Shown: positions 34,141-43,522, counted from the stretch's first letter. The stretch is DNA of 64,000 nt from Curtobacterium pusillum (GCF_007680845.1 NZ_VEIY01000001.1:628227-692226); one strand, 5' to 3'. Program-made: numbers and translations. Notes: a model not told the origin generated them from the letters alone.

Positions 34141-35076
34141 GTGACCGTCGAGTTCGCCGCCCGGCTGCCCCTCTCCCGCAACGAGCTCGACCGTGACGCG
34201 GAGTTCCGCACGACCCCCGACCTCGAGCGGGTGCTCCGGGACGACCCGTCGACCCGTTTCCTGCCCGTCCGGGGCTCCGAGGTGCTCCGGAACCCCGACG
34301 GCACGCTGCGGTTCGTCTCCGCCGACGCCGTCCCGGGCGGCACCGTGACGCTGTACCTCGGCCGTGCCGTGTCCGACGCTCCCGACGCCGCGGCCGGCAC
34401 CCGGTTCGCGGCCGCCTTCGTCGACGGCGCCACCGCCGCCGCGATCGAGCCCGACGACGACGCGTGGGAGAGCCTGCGCATGTTCGGCACGGAGCTCTCG
34501 GCGCGCGACCAGGGCCTCGCGGTCGAAGCGGTGGCGATGGCGAACTGGCACGCCGTGCACGGGTTCTCGCCGCGCACGGGGTCGGCGACCGACGTCGTGA
34601 CCGGCGGCTGGGTGCGGCGCGACCCCGAGGGGCACGAGCACTTCCCACGCACCGACGCGGCGATCATCGTGGGCGTCACCGACGCCGACGACCGCATCCT
34701 GCTCGGCTCGAACGCCGCGTGGGACGCGAACCGCTACTCGCTGCTCGCCGGCTTCGTCGAACCGGGGGAGTCCCTCGAGGACGCCGTCCGGCGCGAGGTC
34801 TGGGAGGAGTCCGGCGTCCACGTGGAAGAGCCCGAGTACCTCGGGTCGCAGCCGTGGCCGTTCCCGGCGTCCCTCATGGTCGGGTTCCGTGCCCGCGCGG
34901 TGGACGGCGACCCGTCGACCGCCCGCCCCGACGGCGTCGAGATCCTCGACGTGCGCTGGTTCTCCCGCGACGAGATCCGGGAGCGCGCCGGGGACACCCT
35001 GCTCCTGCCGGGGAGGACGTCGATCGCCCGCGCGATCATCGAGGAGTGGTACGGCGGGCCGCTGGACCTGCCGTGA
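34141..35076 (+). CDS. nudC: NudC-type NADH/NAD-capped RNA pyrophosphatase lacking the zinc ribbon
   Basis: A 311-residue Nudix hydrolase. The Nudix box GFVEPGESLEDAVRREVWEE continues with SG, and the NudC-specific SQPWPFPASLMVGF follows, so the enzyme should split NAD(H) or remove NAD caps from RNA. The four cysteines of the usual zinc ribbon are absent: the matching segment reads FSPRTGSATDVVTGGWVRRD and the whole protein has no cysteine. GTG 34141 has GAGGAG at 34126-34131. The stop overlaps the start of the helicase gene (GTGA), as nudC and uvrD2 are close in mycobacteria too. Zinc-free NudC proteins may be a local lineage feature. Confidence 0.9.
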   Translation: MTVEFAARLPLSRNELDRDAEFRTTPDLERVLRDDPSTRFLPVRGSEVLRNPDGTLRFVSADAVPGGTVTLYLGRAVSDAPDAAAGTRFAAAFVDGATAAAIEPDDDAWESLRMFGTELSARDQGLAVEAVAMANWHAVHGFSPRTGSATDVVTGGWVRRDPEGHEHFPRTDAAIIVGVTDADDRILLGSNAAWDANRYSLLAGFVEPGESLEDAVRREVWEESGVHVEEPEYLGSQPWPFPASLMVGFRARAVDGDPSTARPDGVEILDVRWFSRDEIRERAGDTLLLPGRTSIARAIIEEWYGGPLDLP

Positions 35077-36812
35077 GCACCGCGGCCGACGCCGTCCGGC
35101 CACCGTCGCCGGACGAACTCCTGGCGGCGCTCGACGCCGAGCAGCGCACCGTCGCACGGACCCTGCTCGGTCCCGTGGCCGTGCTCGCCGGTGCCGGGAC
35201 CGGCAAGACGCGCGCCATCACGCACCGGATCGCGTACGGCGTCGCCACCGGCACGTACGCACCGAACCACGTCCTCGCGCTGACCTTCACCACGCGGGCC
35301 GCCGGTGAGCTCCGGTCCCGCCTGCGCACGCTCGGCGCCGGTGCGGTGCAGGCGCGCACCTTCCACGCCGCCGCGATGGCGCAGCTCAGCTACTTCTGGC
35401 CGGACACCGTCGGCGGACACGCACCGCGGATCGTCGAGTCGAAGGGGCGCGTGATCGCGCACGCCGCGGACACCGTCGGTCTGCGGGTGGACACCCCGAC
35501 GCTCCGCGACCTGGCGGCCGAGGTCGAGTGGCGCAAGGTCCAGATGCTCTCCTACGAGGAGTACGAGGTCGCGGCCGCCGAACGGGTGATGCCGCGGGAC
35601 ACCCAACCGCGACGGGTCCTCGACCTCATGCGCGCGTACGAGCAGCTCAAGGACGACCGCCGCCAGCTCGACTTCGAGGACGTGCTGCTCGCGACGCTCG
35701 GCATGGTCGAGTCCGAACCGCGCGTGGCGTCGTACGTCCGCCAGCAGTACCGGTTCTTCGTGGTCGACGAGTACCAGGACGTCTCGCCCGTGCAGCACGA
35801 CCTGCTCCGCGCGTGGCTCGGCGGCCGCGACGACGTCTGCGTGGTCGGTGACGCCAGCCAGACGATCTACTCGTTCGCGGGCGCGTCGAGCCGCTACCTG
35901 CTCGGCTTCGGCTCGGAGTTCCCGCGCGGGTCCGTCCTGCGGCTCGAGCGGAACTACCGTTCGACGCCTGAGGTCGTGCACGCCGCGAACGCCCTCATGC
36001 GCGGCCAGCCCGGCGCGCTCGACCTGGTCGCGCAGTCCACGACGTCCGGCCCGGAGCCCGAGGTGCTGGCGTGCGTGCACGACGGCGACGAGGCGCAGGC
36101 GGTCGCCCGCCGCATCGCAGAGCTGGTCGCCGGCGGCGCGGCCCACGGCGACTGCGCCGTGCTCTACCGACTCGGCGCGCAGGCCGCGGCGATCGAGTCC
36201 GCGCTCGGCCGGGCCGGTATCCCGTACCGGGTGCAGGGCGGTACGCGGTTCTTCGACCGTCCCGAGGTCAAGCTCGCGGTCCACCACATGCGCGGCGAAG
36301 CAGTCCGGCAGACCGACGACGAGCTCACCCGACGCGTCGGTCTCGTCCTGCAGGTCAGCGGGTGGACGCCGACCCCGCCGGAGGGGACGGGCGCGGTCCG
36401 CGAGCAGTGGGAGGCCCTGCAGGCGATCATGGGGCTCGCCGAGGACGCCCCGGCCGGCACGACCATGCAGCAGTTCACCCAGGACCTGGTCGACCGGGCC
36501 GCGACCCACCACGAGCCCGAGCTGGACGCCGTGACCCTGGCGACGCTGCACTCGTCGAAGGGCCTGGAGTGGCCGCACGTCGTCGTGATCGGGGTTGCCG
36601 AGGGGTTGCTGCCGATCTCGTACGCGACGACCGACGCCGAGGTCGACGAGGAACGCCGACTCTTCTACGTCGGACTGACCCGCGCGCGCCGCTCGGTCAC
36701 CGTCACGTGGTCCGCGCAGGGCTCCACGCGTGGGGGCGCTCGCGTGGCGAGTCGTTTCCTGGCAGCGCTCGGCACGCGCACCGCGGATGGAACGACACCG
36801 GCAGCAGACTGA
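35073..36812 (+). CDS. uvrD2: UvrD/PcrA-family DNA helicase (UvrD2-like, no HRDC domain)
   Basis: A 579-residue superfamily 1A 3'-5' DNA helicase. Motif I is GAGTGKTRA near residue 40, Ia FTTRAAGEL, II VVDEYQDVS near 230, III GDASQTIYSFAGA, IV ERNYRSTPEV, V TLHSSKGLEW and VI YVGLTRARRSV. The protein ends soon after motif VI. Mycobacterial UvrD2 is about 700 residues with an HRDC domain, which is absent here, so the symbol rests on neighbourhood and core similarity. GTG 35073 overlaps the nudC stop by 4 nt. Its last 110 bp overlap the coding region of the convergent E1-like gene. Confidence 0.88.
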   Translation: MSTAADAVRPPSPDELLAALDAEQRTVARTLLGPVAVLAGAGTGKTRAITHRIAYGVATGTYAPNHVLALTFTTRAAGELRSRLRTLGAGAVQARTFHAAAMAQLSYFWPDTVGGHAPRIVESKGRVIAHAADTVGLRVDTPTLRDLAAEVEWRKVQMLSYEEYEVAAAERVMPRDTQPRRVLDLMRAYEQLKDDRRQLDFEDVLLATLGMVESEPRVASYVRQQYRFFVVDEYQDVSPVQHDLLRAWLGGRDDVCVVGDASQTIYSFAGASSRYLLGFGSEFPRGSVLRLERNYRSTPEVVHAANALMRGQPGALDLVAQSTTSGPEPEVLACVHDGDEAQAVARRIAELVAGGAAHGDCAVLYRLGAQAAAIESALGRAGIPYRVQGGTRFFDRPEVKLAVHHMRGEAVRQTDDELTRRVGLVLQVSGWTPTPPEGTGAVREQWEALQAIMGLAEDAPAGTTMQQFTQDLVDRAATHHEPELDAVTLATLHSSKGLEWPHVVVIGVAEGLLPISYATTDAEVDEERRLFYVGLTRARRSVTVTWSAQGSTRGGARVASRFLAALGTRTADGTTPAAD

Positions 36813-37560
36813 CCGACAGGTCGTCCCGTTCGAAGAGCAGCTGCTCGGCACGGGGGCGCTGCGTCACGAGCGGGAGCCGTTCGAGGAGCATCCGGGTGGT
36901 CGCGGCGGCGATCGCGGCGGTCCGGTACGGCGACAGCGGCGCCGCGGGGCGGCCCCAGACCTGCGCCGCGATCGCCGGCCACGAGTCGTCGTCGTCGACG
37001 TGCGCGTACTCGACGCACTGGAGGCACGGCCCGGCACCCGGGACGACGAACGGCCCGAGACGCACGCGTCCGTCGCCCACCACCACGGGCAGGTGGGGCA
37101 CGGCACGGCGGGTCCACGCGGCGCGGAGCGCGGGGTCCACGACGTGCTCGGCGACCACGACGGCGAGTCTCGGATCCTGCTCCGGCAGCACGACGGGCCC
37201 GCCGCGGACCGCGGTCGTCCGGGCGACGGTCACGCCTTCACCGGAGAGCATCTCGGCGACGGCGTCCGGCAGGGCCCCGGTGCCGTGGACCTCGACGCGC
37301 TCGAGCGGTTCCGGCAGCAGGTCGACGACCGCGGGGGACGCCGCGCCGAGCACCCGGGCGGCGATCCCCGGGGCGCAGCCGCTCGCCGCGGCCAGTCCGG
37401 CCAGGGCGTCCCGGCCGGTCTCACGCCGCAGGGCGCACAGGAACCGTTCTTCGCCCGTGGTCGGCACGGGCACGACGGCCCGCGGCGGGTCGACCCCGAG
37501 CTGCACCGTGGTCGGGTCGCGCCAGACGAACTCGAGTGTCGGATCGATGCGGATGCCCAT
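36703..37560 (-). CDS. Orphan TOMM cyclodehydratase-like (ocin-ThiF/E1-like) protein
   Basis: A 285-residue protein resembling the E1/ThiF-like partner of azoline-forming cyclodehydratases. It has a Gly-rich nucleotide-binding turn (VHGTGALPDAVAEML near 92), then GPFVVPGAGPCLQCVEYAHV and HPRCACRALPGND near the end. The CxxC and CxC pairs form a plausible zinc tetrad, as in E1-like proteins. No YcaO partner or precursor peptide is nearby, so it is an orphan; Rv3196 in mycobacteria seems to be a counterpart. ATG 37560 follows CAGCGT (plus 37567-37572) by 6 nt. The C-terminal 110 bp, including the CxC ligands, lie antisense to the end of uvrD2. The function is unknown. Confidence 0.75.
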   Translation of the reverse strand: MGIRIDPTLEFVWRDPTTVQLGVDPPRAVVPVPTTGEERFLCALRRETGRDALAGLAAASGCAPGIAARVLGAASPAVVDLLPEPLERVEVHGTGALPDAVAEMLSGEGVTVARTTAVRGGPVVLPEQDPRLAVVVAEHVVDPALRAAWTRRAVPHLPVVVGDGRVRLGPFVVPGAGPCLQCVEYAHVDDDDSWPAIAAQVWGRPAAPLSPYRTAAIAAATTRMLLERLPLVTQRPRAEQLLFERDDLSVSLLPVSFHPRCACRALPGNDSPRERPHAWSPARTT

Positions 37561-37619
37561 GCCCCCACGCTGGCCGACCGGGCGGCCGCGTGGGGGAGTG
37601 CCGGGACATCTGTGGAGAA

Positions 37620-39014
37620 CTACTTCGGGGCGTCGCCGTCGTCGTCCGACGCGGACTCGTCGACGTTGCCGGACTCGTCCTCACGCGGACGGTCGCCGGT
37701 CGTGTCGTTGAGCAGGTCCTCGAGCGCCTTGTCGAACTCGTCGTCCTCGGCGGAGCGGCCGGGGTTCCGCAGCCGGGCGACGAACGCGTCGGGTGCGTCG
37801 ATGTCGTCCGAGGTCGGGACCGCGTCGAAGTGGGACCACAGGGCGTCCCGCTGCTCGGTGCCGAGCTCGTCGGTGACCCGCTGCCACATCGCCGCGGCCT
37901 CCCGGAGTCGACGGGGCCGGAGCTCGAGGCCGACCAGTGTCGCGAACGCGGACTCGGCGGGACCCCCGGCCGCCCGGCGACGGCGGACCATTTCGGCGAT
38001 GGCGCCGGACTTCGGCAGGCGCACGGTCGCGGCAGCGGTCACGGTGTCCACCCAGCCCTCGACGAGCGCCAGCATCGTCTCGAGACGGGCGAGCGCGGCC
38101 TCCTGCTCCTCGGTGCGCGGCGGGATGAGCGCACCGGACGCCAACGCGTCGCGGAGCTGCTCCTGGTTGGTGGGGTCGATCTCGGACGCGAGTTCCTCGA
38201 CCCGGTCGAACGGGATGTGGATGCCGCGGGCGTAGTCCGTGATCGACGAGATGATGTGCAGCCGGAGCCAGCGCGCCGAGCGGAAGAGCCGGGCGTGTGC
38301 GAGCTCGCGGACGGCCAGGTAGATCCGGACCTCGTCCTCGGGGACGTCGAGTCCCTCGGCGAACTCGTCCACGTTCTGCGGCACCAGCGCGGCGACCTGC
38401 TCGTCGAGGAGCGGGACGCCGACGTCGCCGCCGGACACGACCTCCTTCGAGAGCTGTCCGACGACCTGGCCGAGCTGGATCGCGAACAGCGCGCCGCCCA
38501 CGCCGCGCATGGCCTTCGAGACGTCGCCGAGCATGGCCTTGAGCTGCTCGGGCGCCCGCTGCTCGATCGCCTCGGTCAGGGCGTTCGAGATGCTCAGCGC
38601 CACCGGTTCGGCGATCTGCGCCCACACCGGGGTCGTCGCCTTCGCCCACTGCTCCCGCGTGTACACGCTCGGGGTGGCGGTGAGCTCGGGGACCGAGGTG
38701 GCCTCGTCCAGCCAGAGCGCCGCGACCTGGAACGCCTGGTCGGCGGCCTGCGAGGTCACCGGGTCGATCGCGCGGCCGCCGTCGCGGGCGATGGCGGTGG
38801 CACGCTCGGTCGCGACGGAGAAGTCGATGCCGTCCCCGCCGGACTGCGCGGCCCGCTGCAGCTGGCTCATCAGGTTCGCGACGAAGGCCGGGTCGTTCGG
38901 CAGACCGGCCGCTCCGGCCAGCTGCGACGGGTCGATCTGGCCCTCGCCGGAGAGCAGCTTCCGGAGCATCTCCTGGAAGTCGTCGTCCGGCCCCGGCTGC
39001 GGTTCATCAGGCAT
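37620..39014 (-). CDS. DUF2342 putative zinc-dependent protease
   Basis: A 464-residue protein of the DUF2342 (putative hydrolase/zincin) family. The N-terminal part is acidic and Gln-rich. A helical core contains GGALFAIQLGQVVGQLSKEV, and the zincin-like segment IYLAVRELAHARLFRSARWL near 235-255 holds a RExxH-like variant of the metal motif. LALVEGWVDTVTAAA near 320 is another family hallmark. The last 60 residues are acidic and disordered. TAGCGT (plus 39022-39027) ends 7 nt before ATG 39014, so it is leaderless. It is divergent from the PDZ protease, the same pairing as Rv3195/Rv3194c. Proteolytic activity is inferred from the family only. Confidence 0.88.
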   Translation of the reverse strand: MPDEPQPGPDDDFQEMLRKLLSGEGQIDPSQLAGAAGLPNDPAFVANLMSQLQRAAQSGGDGIDFSVATERATAIARDGGRAIDPVTSQAADQAFQVAALWLDEATSVPELTATPSVYTREQWAKATTPVWAQIAEPVALSISNALTEAIEQRAPEQLKAMLGDVSKAMRGVGGALFAIQLGQVVGQLSKEVVSGGDVGVPLLDEQVAALVPQNVDEFAEGLDVPEDEVRIYLAVRELAHARLFRSARWLRLHIISSITDYARGIHIPFDRVEELASEIDPTNQEQLRDALASGALIPPRTEEQEAALARLETMLALVEGWVDTVTAAATVRLPKSGAIAEMVRRRRAAGGPAESAFATLVGLELRPRRLREAAAMWQRVTDELGTEQRDALWSHFDAVPTSDDIDAPDAFVARLRNPGRSAEDDEFDKALEDLLNDTTGDRPREDESGNVDESASDDDGDAPK

Positions 39015-39120
39015 GGCGACTACGCTAATCGCTGCTCACGGGGCCGCGCCTGGGACGCCCCCGTGGGAACGCCCGAACCGCTGCGCCGAGGGCGAACAGC
39101 CCACCGTGGAAGGACGCTGC

Positions 39121-40230
39121 GTGACCCTCTTCGCCCCCCAACCCCGTCGACGTCCGCGATCCCGGACCCTCGGGTGGGCGTTCGTGATCGGCGCCGTCGT
39201 CCTCGGACTCCTCGCCAGCGTCCTGCCCAGCCCGTACCTCATCGAGGTGCCCGGCCCGGTGTACAACACCATCGGCACCCAGGAACAGGGGACCGGCAAG
39301 GATGCCGAGAAGGTGAAGCTCATGCAGATCGACGGGCACCCGACCTACCCGACCGCCGGCGCGCTCGACATGCTCACCGTCGGCATCCAGGGCGACGCGA
39401 CGAACCGGCCGTCGTGGACGAGTGTCATCCGTGCGCTGTTCACCCGCTCCGAGGCGGTCATCCCGGCCGAGGCGATCTACCCGACCGGCACCACGACCGA
39501 CCAGGTGAACCAGCAGGACCAGGCCGACATGCAGCAGTCGCAGCAGTCCGCCGTCGCCGCCGCGCTCATCCAGCAGGGCTTCGACCTCCCCACCGAACTC
39601 GAGGTCGGCACCGTCCAGAAGGGGTCCGCGGCCGACGGCGTCATCGAGAAGGGCGACGTCGTCCGGTCGTTCGACGGCACCTCGCTCACCACGAACGCGG
39701 ACGCCACGTCGCTCCGAGAACTCGTCGCGAAGCACGGCACCTCCAGCCCGGCGAAGGTCGTCATCGAGCGCGACGGCGCCGAGAAGACCGTCGAGCTGAC
39801 GCCGCGCGACCAGCAGGGCACCCCGCTCATCGGCGTCGGCGTCACCGAGCACTACGACTTCCCGTTCACGGTCTCGATCAAGCTCCAGGACGTCGGCGGC
39901 CCCTCGGCCGGCATGATGTTCGCCCTGGGGATCATCGACGAGATCACGCCGGGCAAGCTCAACGGCGGCAAGCACGTGGCCGGCACGGGCACCATCAGCG
40001 CGGACGGCGAGGTCGGCGCGATCGGCGGGATCCGCCAGAAGCTGTACGGCGCGAAGGACGCGGGCGCGACGGTCTTCCTCGCCCCCGCGGACAACTGCGA
40101 CGAGGTCGTCGGCCACGTCCCCGACGGCCTCGACGTCTACAAGGTGGCCACGCTCGACCAGGCCGTCACCGACCTGCAGACCATCGGCTCTGGGAAGAGC
40201 ACCGCGAAGCTCGCGCGCTGCACGTCGTAG
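39121..40230 (+). CDS. Membrane-anchored PDZ/Lon-like serine protease (YlbL type)
   Basis: A 369-residue protein with one N-terminal membrane helix (residues 16-36, LGWAFVIGAVVLGLLASVLP), a loop with a PDZ domain (GTVQKGSAADGVIEKGDVVR near 165) and a C-terminal Lon-type peptidase domain. The catalytic Ser is in GGPSAGMMFALGI near 263 and the Lys in GGIRQKLYGAKDAGA near 305. The active domain should face outside. The role may be quality control of membrane or exported proteins. GTG 39121 has GGAAGGAC just upstream. A GGAGGCGCGG-type hairpin follows at 40268-40310 and separates it from the UPF0182 gene. Confidence 0.9.
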   Translation: MTLFAPQPRRRPRSRTLGWAFVIGAVVLGLLASVLPSPYLIEVPGPVYNTIGTQEQGTGKDAEKVKLMQIDGHPTYPTAGALDMLTVGIQGDATNRPSWTSVIRALFTRSEAVIPAEAIYPTGTTTDQVNQQDQADMQQSQQSAVAAALIQQGFDLPTELEVGTVQKGSAADGVIEKGDVVRSFDGTSLTTNADATSLRELVAKHGTSSPAKVVIERDGAEKTVELTPRDQQGTPLIGVGVTEHYDFPFTVSIKLQDVGGPSAGMMFALGIIDEITPGKLNGGKHVAGTGTISADGEVGAIGGIRQKLYGAKDAGATVFLAPADNCDEVVGHVPDGLDVYKVATLDQAVTDLQTIGSGKSTAKLARCTS

Positions 40231-40267
40231 ACCCGGCCACGTGGTCCACGCGACGAGCGCGGACGGC

Positions 40268-40310
40268 GCGATCCGCGCCTCCAGACCGTCCGTCGGGAGG
40301 CGCGGATCGC
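40268..40310. repeat. GGAGGCGCGG-family palindrome after the PDZ protease gene
   Basis: 15-bp arms GCGATCCGCGCCTCC (40268-40282) and its complement (40296-40310), followed by CTTCCT. It probably terminates the PDZ protease transcript. Confidence 0.75.
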
Positions 40311-40352
40311 CTTCCTGAGTCGCCGTACAGTTTCGTGAGCGGCCGGGCCCCG

Positions 40353-40358
40353 TAGGAT
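40353..40358 (+). promoter_or_regulatory. -10 box for the UPF0182 gene
   Basis: TAGGAT, with a weak TTTCGTG-like -35 about 15 bp upstream. A leader of about 53 nt would carry GGAG (40406-40409) before GTG 40418. Confidence 0.45.
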
Positions 40359-40417
40359 CGACGCACTGACGGTCCGCGCGCCGGGCCCGACGGTTCGACA
40401 CGTCTGGAGCACATCAA

Positions 40418-43400
40418 GTGACGACAACCTCGTCCACCTCGGGGCGGCGCTCGCCGCGGGTCCCGATCGTGGTCACGATCATCGTGCTGGCCGCGCTGGT
40501 GATCGCCTTCTTCATCTTCGCGAGCCTGTACACCGACTACGCGTGGTTCGCGCAGCTCGGCTTCCAGCAGGTCCTCACCACCAGGTGGATCGCGGGCACG
40601 CTGATGTTCTTCGCCGGGTTCCTCGGCATGGCCGTGCCGGTGTACGCGAGCATCGCAATCGCGTTCCGGTTCCGCCCGGTGTACGCGAAGCTCAACTCGC
40701 AGCTCGACCGCTACCAGCAGGTCATCGAACCGCTCCGTCGCGCGGTGATGATCGGCATCCCGGTCGTCCTCGGCATCTTCGCCGGACTCTCCACCGCGGG
40801 GCGCTGGAGCATGGTGCTCGAGTACTTCAACCGGACGCCGTTCGGCAAGACCGACCCGCAGTTCGGCCTCGACATCGGGTTCTACGTCTTCGAGCTGCCG
40901 TTCTGGCGCGCGATCGTCGCGTACTCGTCGGCGGTCGTCCTCATCGCCGGACTCGCCGCGCTCGCCGCGTGCTACCTGTACGGCGCGATGCGCTTCGGCG
41001 GGCGCGAGGTCCGGATCTCCCGCGCCGCGCGCATCCAGCTCGCCGTGACGGCAGCCGTCTACGTGGCGCTGCAGGCGATCAGCCTCTGGCTCGACCAGTA
41101 CGCGGCACTGACGAAGTCGAACTCGCTCATCACCGGCGCCCAGTACACCGAGGTGAACGCGGTCATCCCCGGCCGCGAGATCATGGCGGGCATCGCCGCG
41201 ATCGTGGCGCTCCTCTTCATCGTCACGGCGGTCATCGGCCGCTGGCGCATCTCGATCGTCGGGACCGGGCTGCTGCTCGTCGCCGCGATCGTGATCGGCG
41301 GCATCTACCCGTGGATCGTCCAGCGCCTGCAGGTGAAGCCGTCCGAGCGCACCTTCGAGTCCGCGTACATCGAGCGGAACATCAAGGCGACCCGCGACGC
41401 GTACGGCGTCTCCGGCGTCAAGGAACAGAACTACGACGCCACGACCGAGGCGAGCTCCGGTGCCCTCGCGCAGGACGCGCAGACGACGGCGAACATCCGC
41501 CTCATCGACCCGAAGATCGTCTCCGACACCTTCAGCCAGCTGCAGCAGTACCGGCAGTACTACCAGTTCCCGGACGAGCTCGACGTCGACCGGTACGACG
41601 TCAAGGGCCAGACCGAGGACACCGTCATCGCCGTCCGCGACATCGACCTGGACGGCCTCAGCGCGCAGGCGAACACCCCGTACAACCGGGCCTTCGTCTA
41701 CACGCACGGCTACGGCGTCACGGCCGCGTACGGCAACCAGCGCGCGAGCGACGGCAAGCCGGTGTTCCTCGAATCCGGGATCCCGTCGACGGGTGGCCTG
41801 GGCGACTTCCAGCAGCGCGTCTACTTCGGTGAGACCTCGCCGGCGTACTCGATCGTCGGGGCGCCGAAGGGCTCGAAGAACGTCGAGCTGGACTACCCGT
41901 CCGGCGACGACGACGGCAACGGCGGCAACGCCACGACGACCTACGCGGGCAACGGCGGGCCGAGCCTCGGCAACTTCTTCAACCGGCTCGTCTACGCGGC
42001 GAAGTTCCAGTCCGAGCAGATCCTCCTCTCGAACGCCGTCAACAAGGACTCGCAGATCCTCTACGACCGCGACCCGATCACCCGCGTGCAGAAGGTCGCG
42101 CCGTACCTGACGCTCGACAGCGACGCGTACCCCGCGATCGTCGACCACCGCATCCAGTGGGTCGTCGACGGCTACACCACGAGCGACGCGTACCCGTACT
42201 CGCAGAGCCAGAGCCTGTCGGACAGCATCGCCGGCTCGGAGAGCTCGGCCTACCGCACCGACCAGGTGAACTACATCCGCAACTCGGTGAAGGCCACGGT
42301 CGACGCGTACACGGGCAAGGTGACCCTGTACTCCTGGGACACCAAGGACCCGGTGCTGAAGACCTGGCAGAAGATCTTCCCGACCGCGGTCAAGCCGGTG
42401 TCGGACATGAGCGCCCAGCTGCTCGACCACGTCCGGTACCCGACCGACCTGTTCAAGGTGCAGCGCTCGATCCTCGGCACGTACCACGTGACGAACGCCA
42501 ACTCGTGGTACTCCGGTGACGACGCGTGGAACACGCCGCAGGAACCGACGTCCGGGACGAACGACACCTCGGACACCAGCGACACGACGACGACCACGAA
42601 CTCGGGCACGAACGCGCTCGGGACCACCACGACGACGACCAGGGCCAACCTGCAGGACCCGTACTACCTCACGATGAAGGTGCCGGGGCAGGGGACCGCG
42701 TACACGCTGTACACGACCTACATACCCCAGCAGTCGACGGGGTCGAACAACCGCAACGTGCTCACCGGGTACCTCGCGGTCGACTCCGACGCCGGAGGAG
42801 CCGGCAAGGGGAAGAAGTCGTCCGGGTACGGCAAGCTCACCCTGTTGACGATGCCGAAGACCGACAACATCCCGGGTCCGGCGCAGGTGCAGAACCTGTT
42901 CAACTCGGACACGACGGTGTCGCAGGAGCTCAACATCCTGAAACGGGGCAACTCGACCGTGAAGCAGGGCAACCTGCTCACGCTCCCGGTCGGCGGCGGG
43001 TTCCTCTACGTCCAGCCCGTGTACGTGCAGTCGACGTCGAGCGGCTCGTACCCGCTGCTGCAGAAGGTCCTCGTGGCGTTCGGCGACAAGATCGCGTTCG
43101 AGGACACCCTCGACGAGGCGCTCAACAGCCTCTTCGGGGGCGACTCCGGCGCTGCCGCTGGGGACCAGGGTGCGGCGGGTTCGGGGTCGTCCACGGGCTC
43201 GGGGTCGGGGTCGTCCAGCGACTCGGGCTCGGGCTCGTCCAGCGACTCCGGGTCCTCGACCGGGTCGGACTCGGGCACGTCCACCGGCTCGGGCACGGTC
43301 GACAACGAGGCGCTGCAGAAGGCGTTGAACGACGCGAAGCAGGCACTGCAGGACCGTCAGGACGCCTACGCGGACAACGACCTGGTCGCCGCTGCGGAGG

Positions 43401-43459
43401 CCGACCAGCGTCTGCAGGAAGCGATCCAGGCCGCGACCGAGGCCGAGGGCGACAACTGA
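40418..43459 (+). CDS. UPF0182 large membrane protein
   Basis: A 1013-residue protein. The first 300 residues contain about seven membrane helices (for example VVTIIVLAALVIAFFIFAS, then LMFFAGFLGMAVPVYASIAI). A large extracytoplasmic region follows (SERTFESAYIERNIKATRDA, then NYIRNSVKATVDAYTG). The last 120 residues are Gly/Ser-rich and end in an acidic Ala/Gln helix. This matches UPF0182 (COG1615), found next to the PDZ/Lon gene in many actinobacteria; its role is unknown. A Thr/Ser repeat near residues 710-740 is an insertion in the outer domain. GTG 40418 has a GGAG site 8 nt upstream. The tRNA-fMet gene follows on the same strand. Confidence 0.92.
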   Translation: MTTTSSTSGRRSPRVPIVVTIIVLAALVIAFFIFASLYTDYAWFAQLGFQQVLTTRWIAGTLMFFAGFLGMAVPVYASIAIAFRFRPVYAKLNSQLDRYQQVIEPLRRAVMIGIPVVLGIFAGLSTAGRWSMVLEYFNRTPFGKTDPQFGLDIGFYVFELPFWRAIVAYSSAVVLIAGLAALAACYLYGAMRFGGREVRISRAARIQLAVTAAVYVALQAISLWLDQYAALTKSNSLITGAQYTEVNAVIPGREIMAGIAAIVALLFIVTAVIGRWRISIVGTGLLLVAAIVIGGIYPWIVQRLQVKPSERTFESAYIERNIKATRDAYGVSGVKEQNYDATTEASSGALAQDAQTTANIRLIDPKIVSDTFSQLQQYRQYYQFPDELDVDRYDVKGQTEDTVIAVRDIDLDGLSAQANTPYNRAFVYTHGYGVTAAYGNQRASDGKPVFLESGIPSTGGLGDFQQRVYFGETSPAYSIVGAPKGSKNVELDYPSGDDDGNGGNATTTYAGNGGPSLGNFFNRLVYAAKFQSEQILLSNAVNKDSQILYDRDPITRVQKVAPYLTLDSDAYPAIVDHRIQWVVDGYTTSDAYPYSQSQSLSDSIAGSESSAYRTDQVNYIRNSVKATVDAYTGKVTLYSWDTKDPVLKTWQKIFPTAVKPVSDMSAQLLDHVRYPTDLFKVQRSILGTYHVTNANSWYSGDDAWNTPQEPTSGTNDTSDTSDTTTTTNSGTNALGTTTTTTRANLQDPYYLTMKVPGQGTAYTLYTTYIPQQSTGSNNRNVLTGYLAVDSDAGGAGKGKKSSGYGKLTLLTMPKTDNIPGPAQVQNLFNSDTTVSQELNILKRGNSTVKQGNLLTLPVGGGFLYVQPVYVQSTSSGSYPLLQKVLVAFGDKIAFEDTLDEALNSLFGGDSGAAAGDQGAAGSGSSTGSGSGSSSDSGSGSSSDSGSSTGSDSGTSTGSGTVDNEALQKALNDAKQALQDRQDAYADNDLVAAAEADQRLQEAIQAATEAEGDN

Positions 43460-43482
43460 CACACCGTGGCGGGGCGCTCGAT

Positions 43483-43511
43483 TTGTGCCCCGCCGCGGCC
43501 CCGTGTAGGCT
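43483..43511 (+). promoter_or_regulatory. Promoter of tRNA-fMet
   Basis: -35 TTGTGC (43483-43488), 17 bp, -10 TAGGCT (43506-43511). The start site would fall near 43518, just before the mature tRNA 5' end at 43523. This is the only -35/-10 pair in the window with good spacing. Confidence 0.75.
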
Positions 43512-43522
43512 GTTCTACGTGC

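Noticed and set aside
36164..36478. Cysteine-containing antisense frames within uvrD2
   Set aside because: No start signal, no family match and they lie fully within the helicase motifs.
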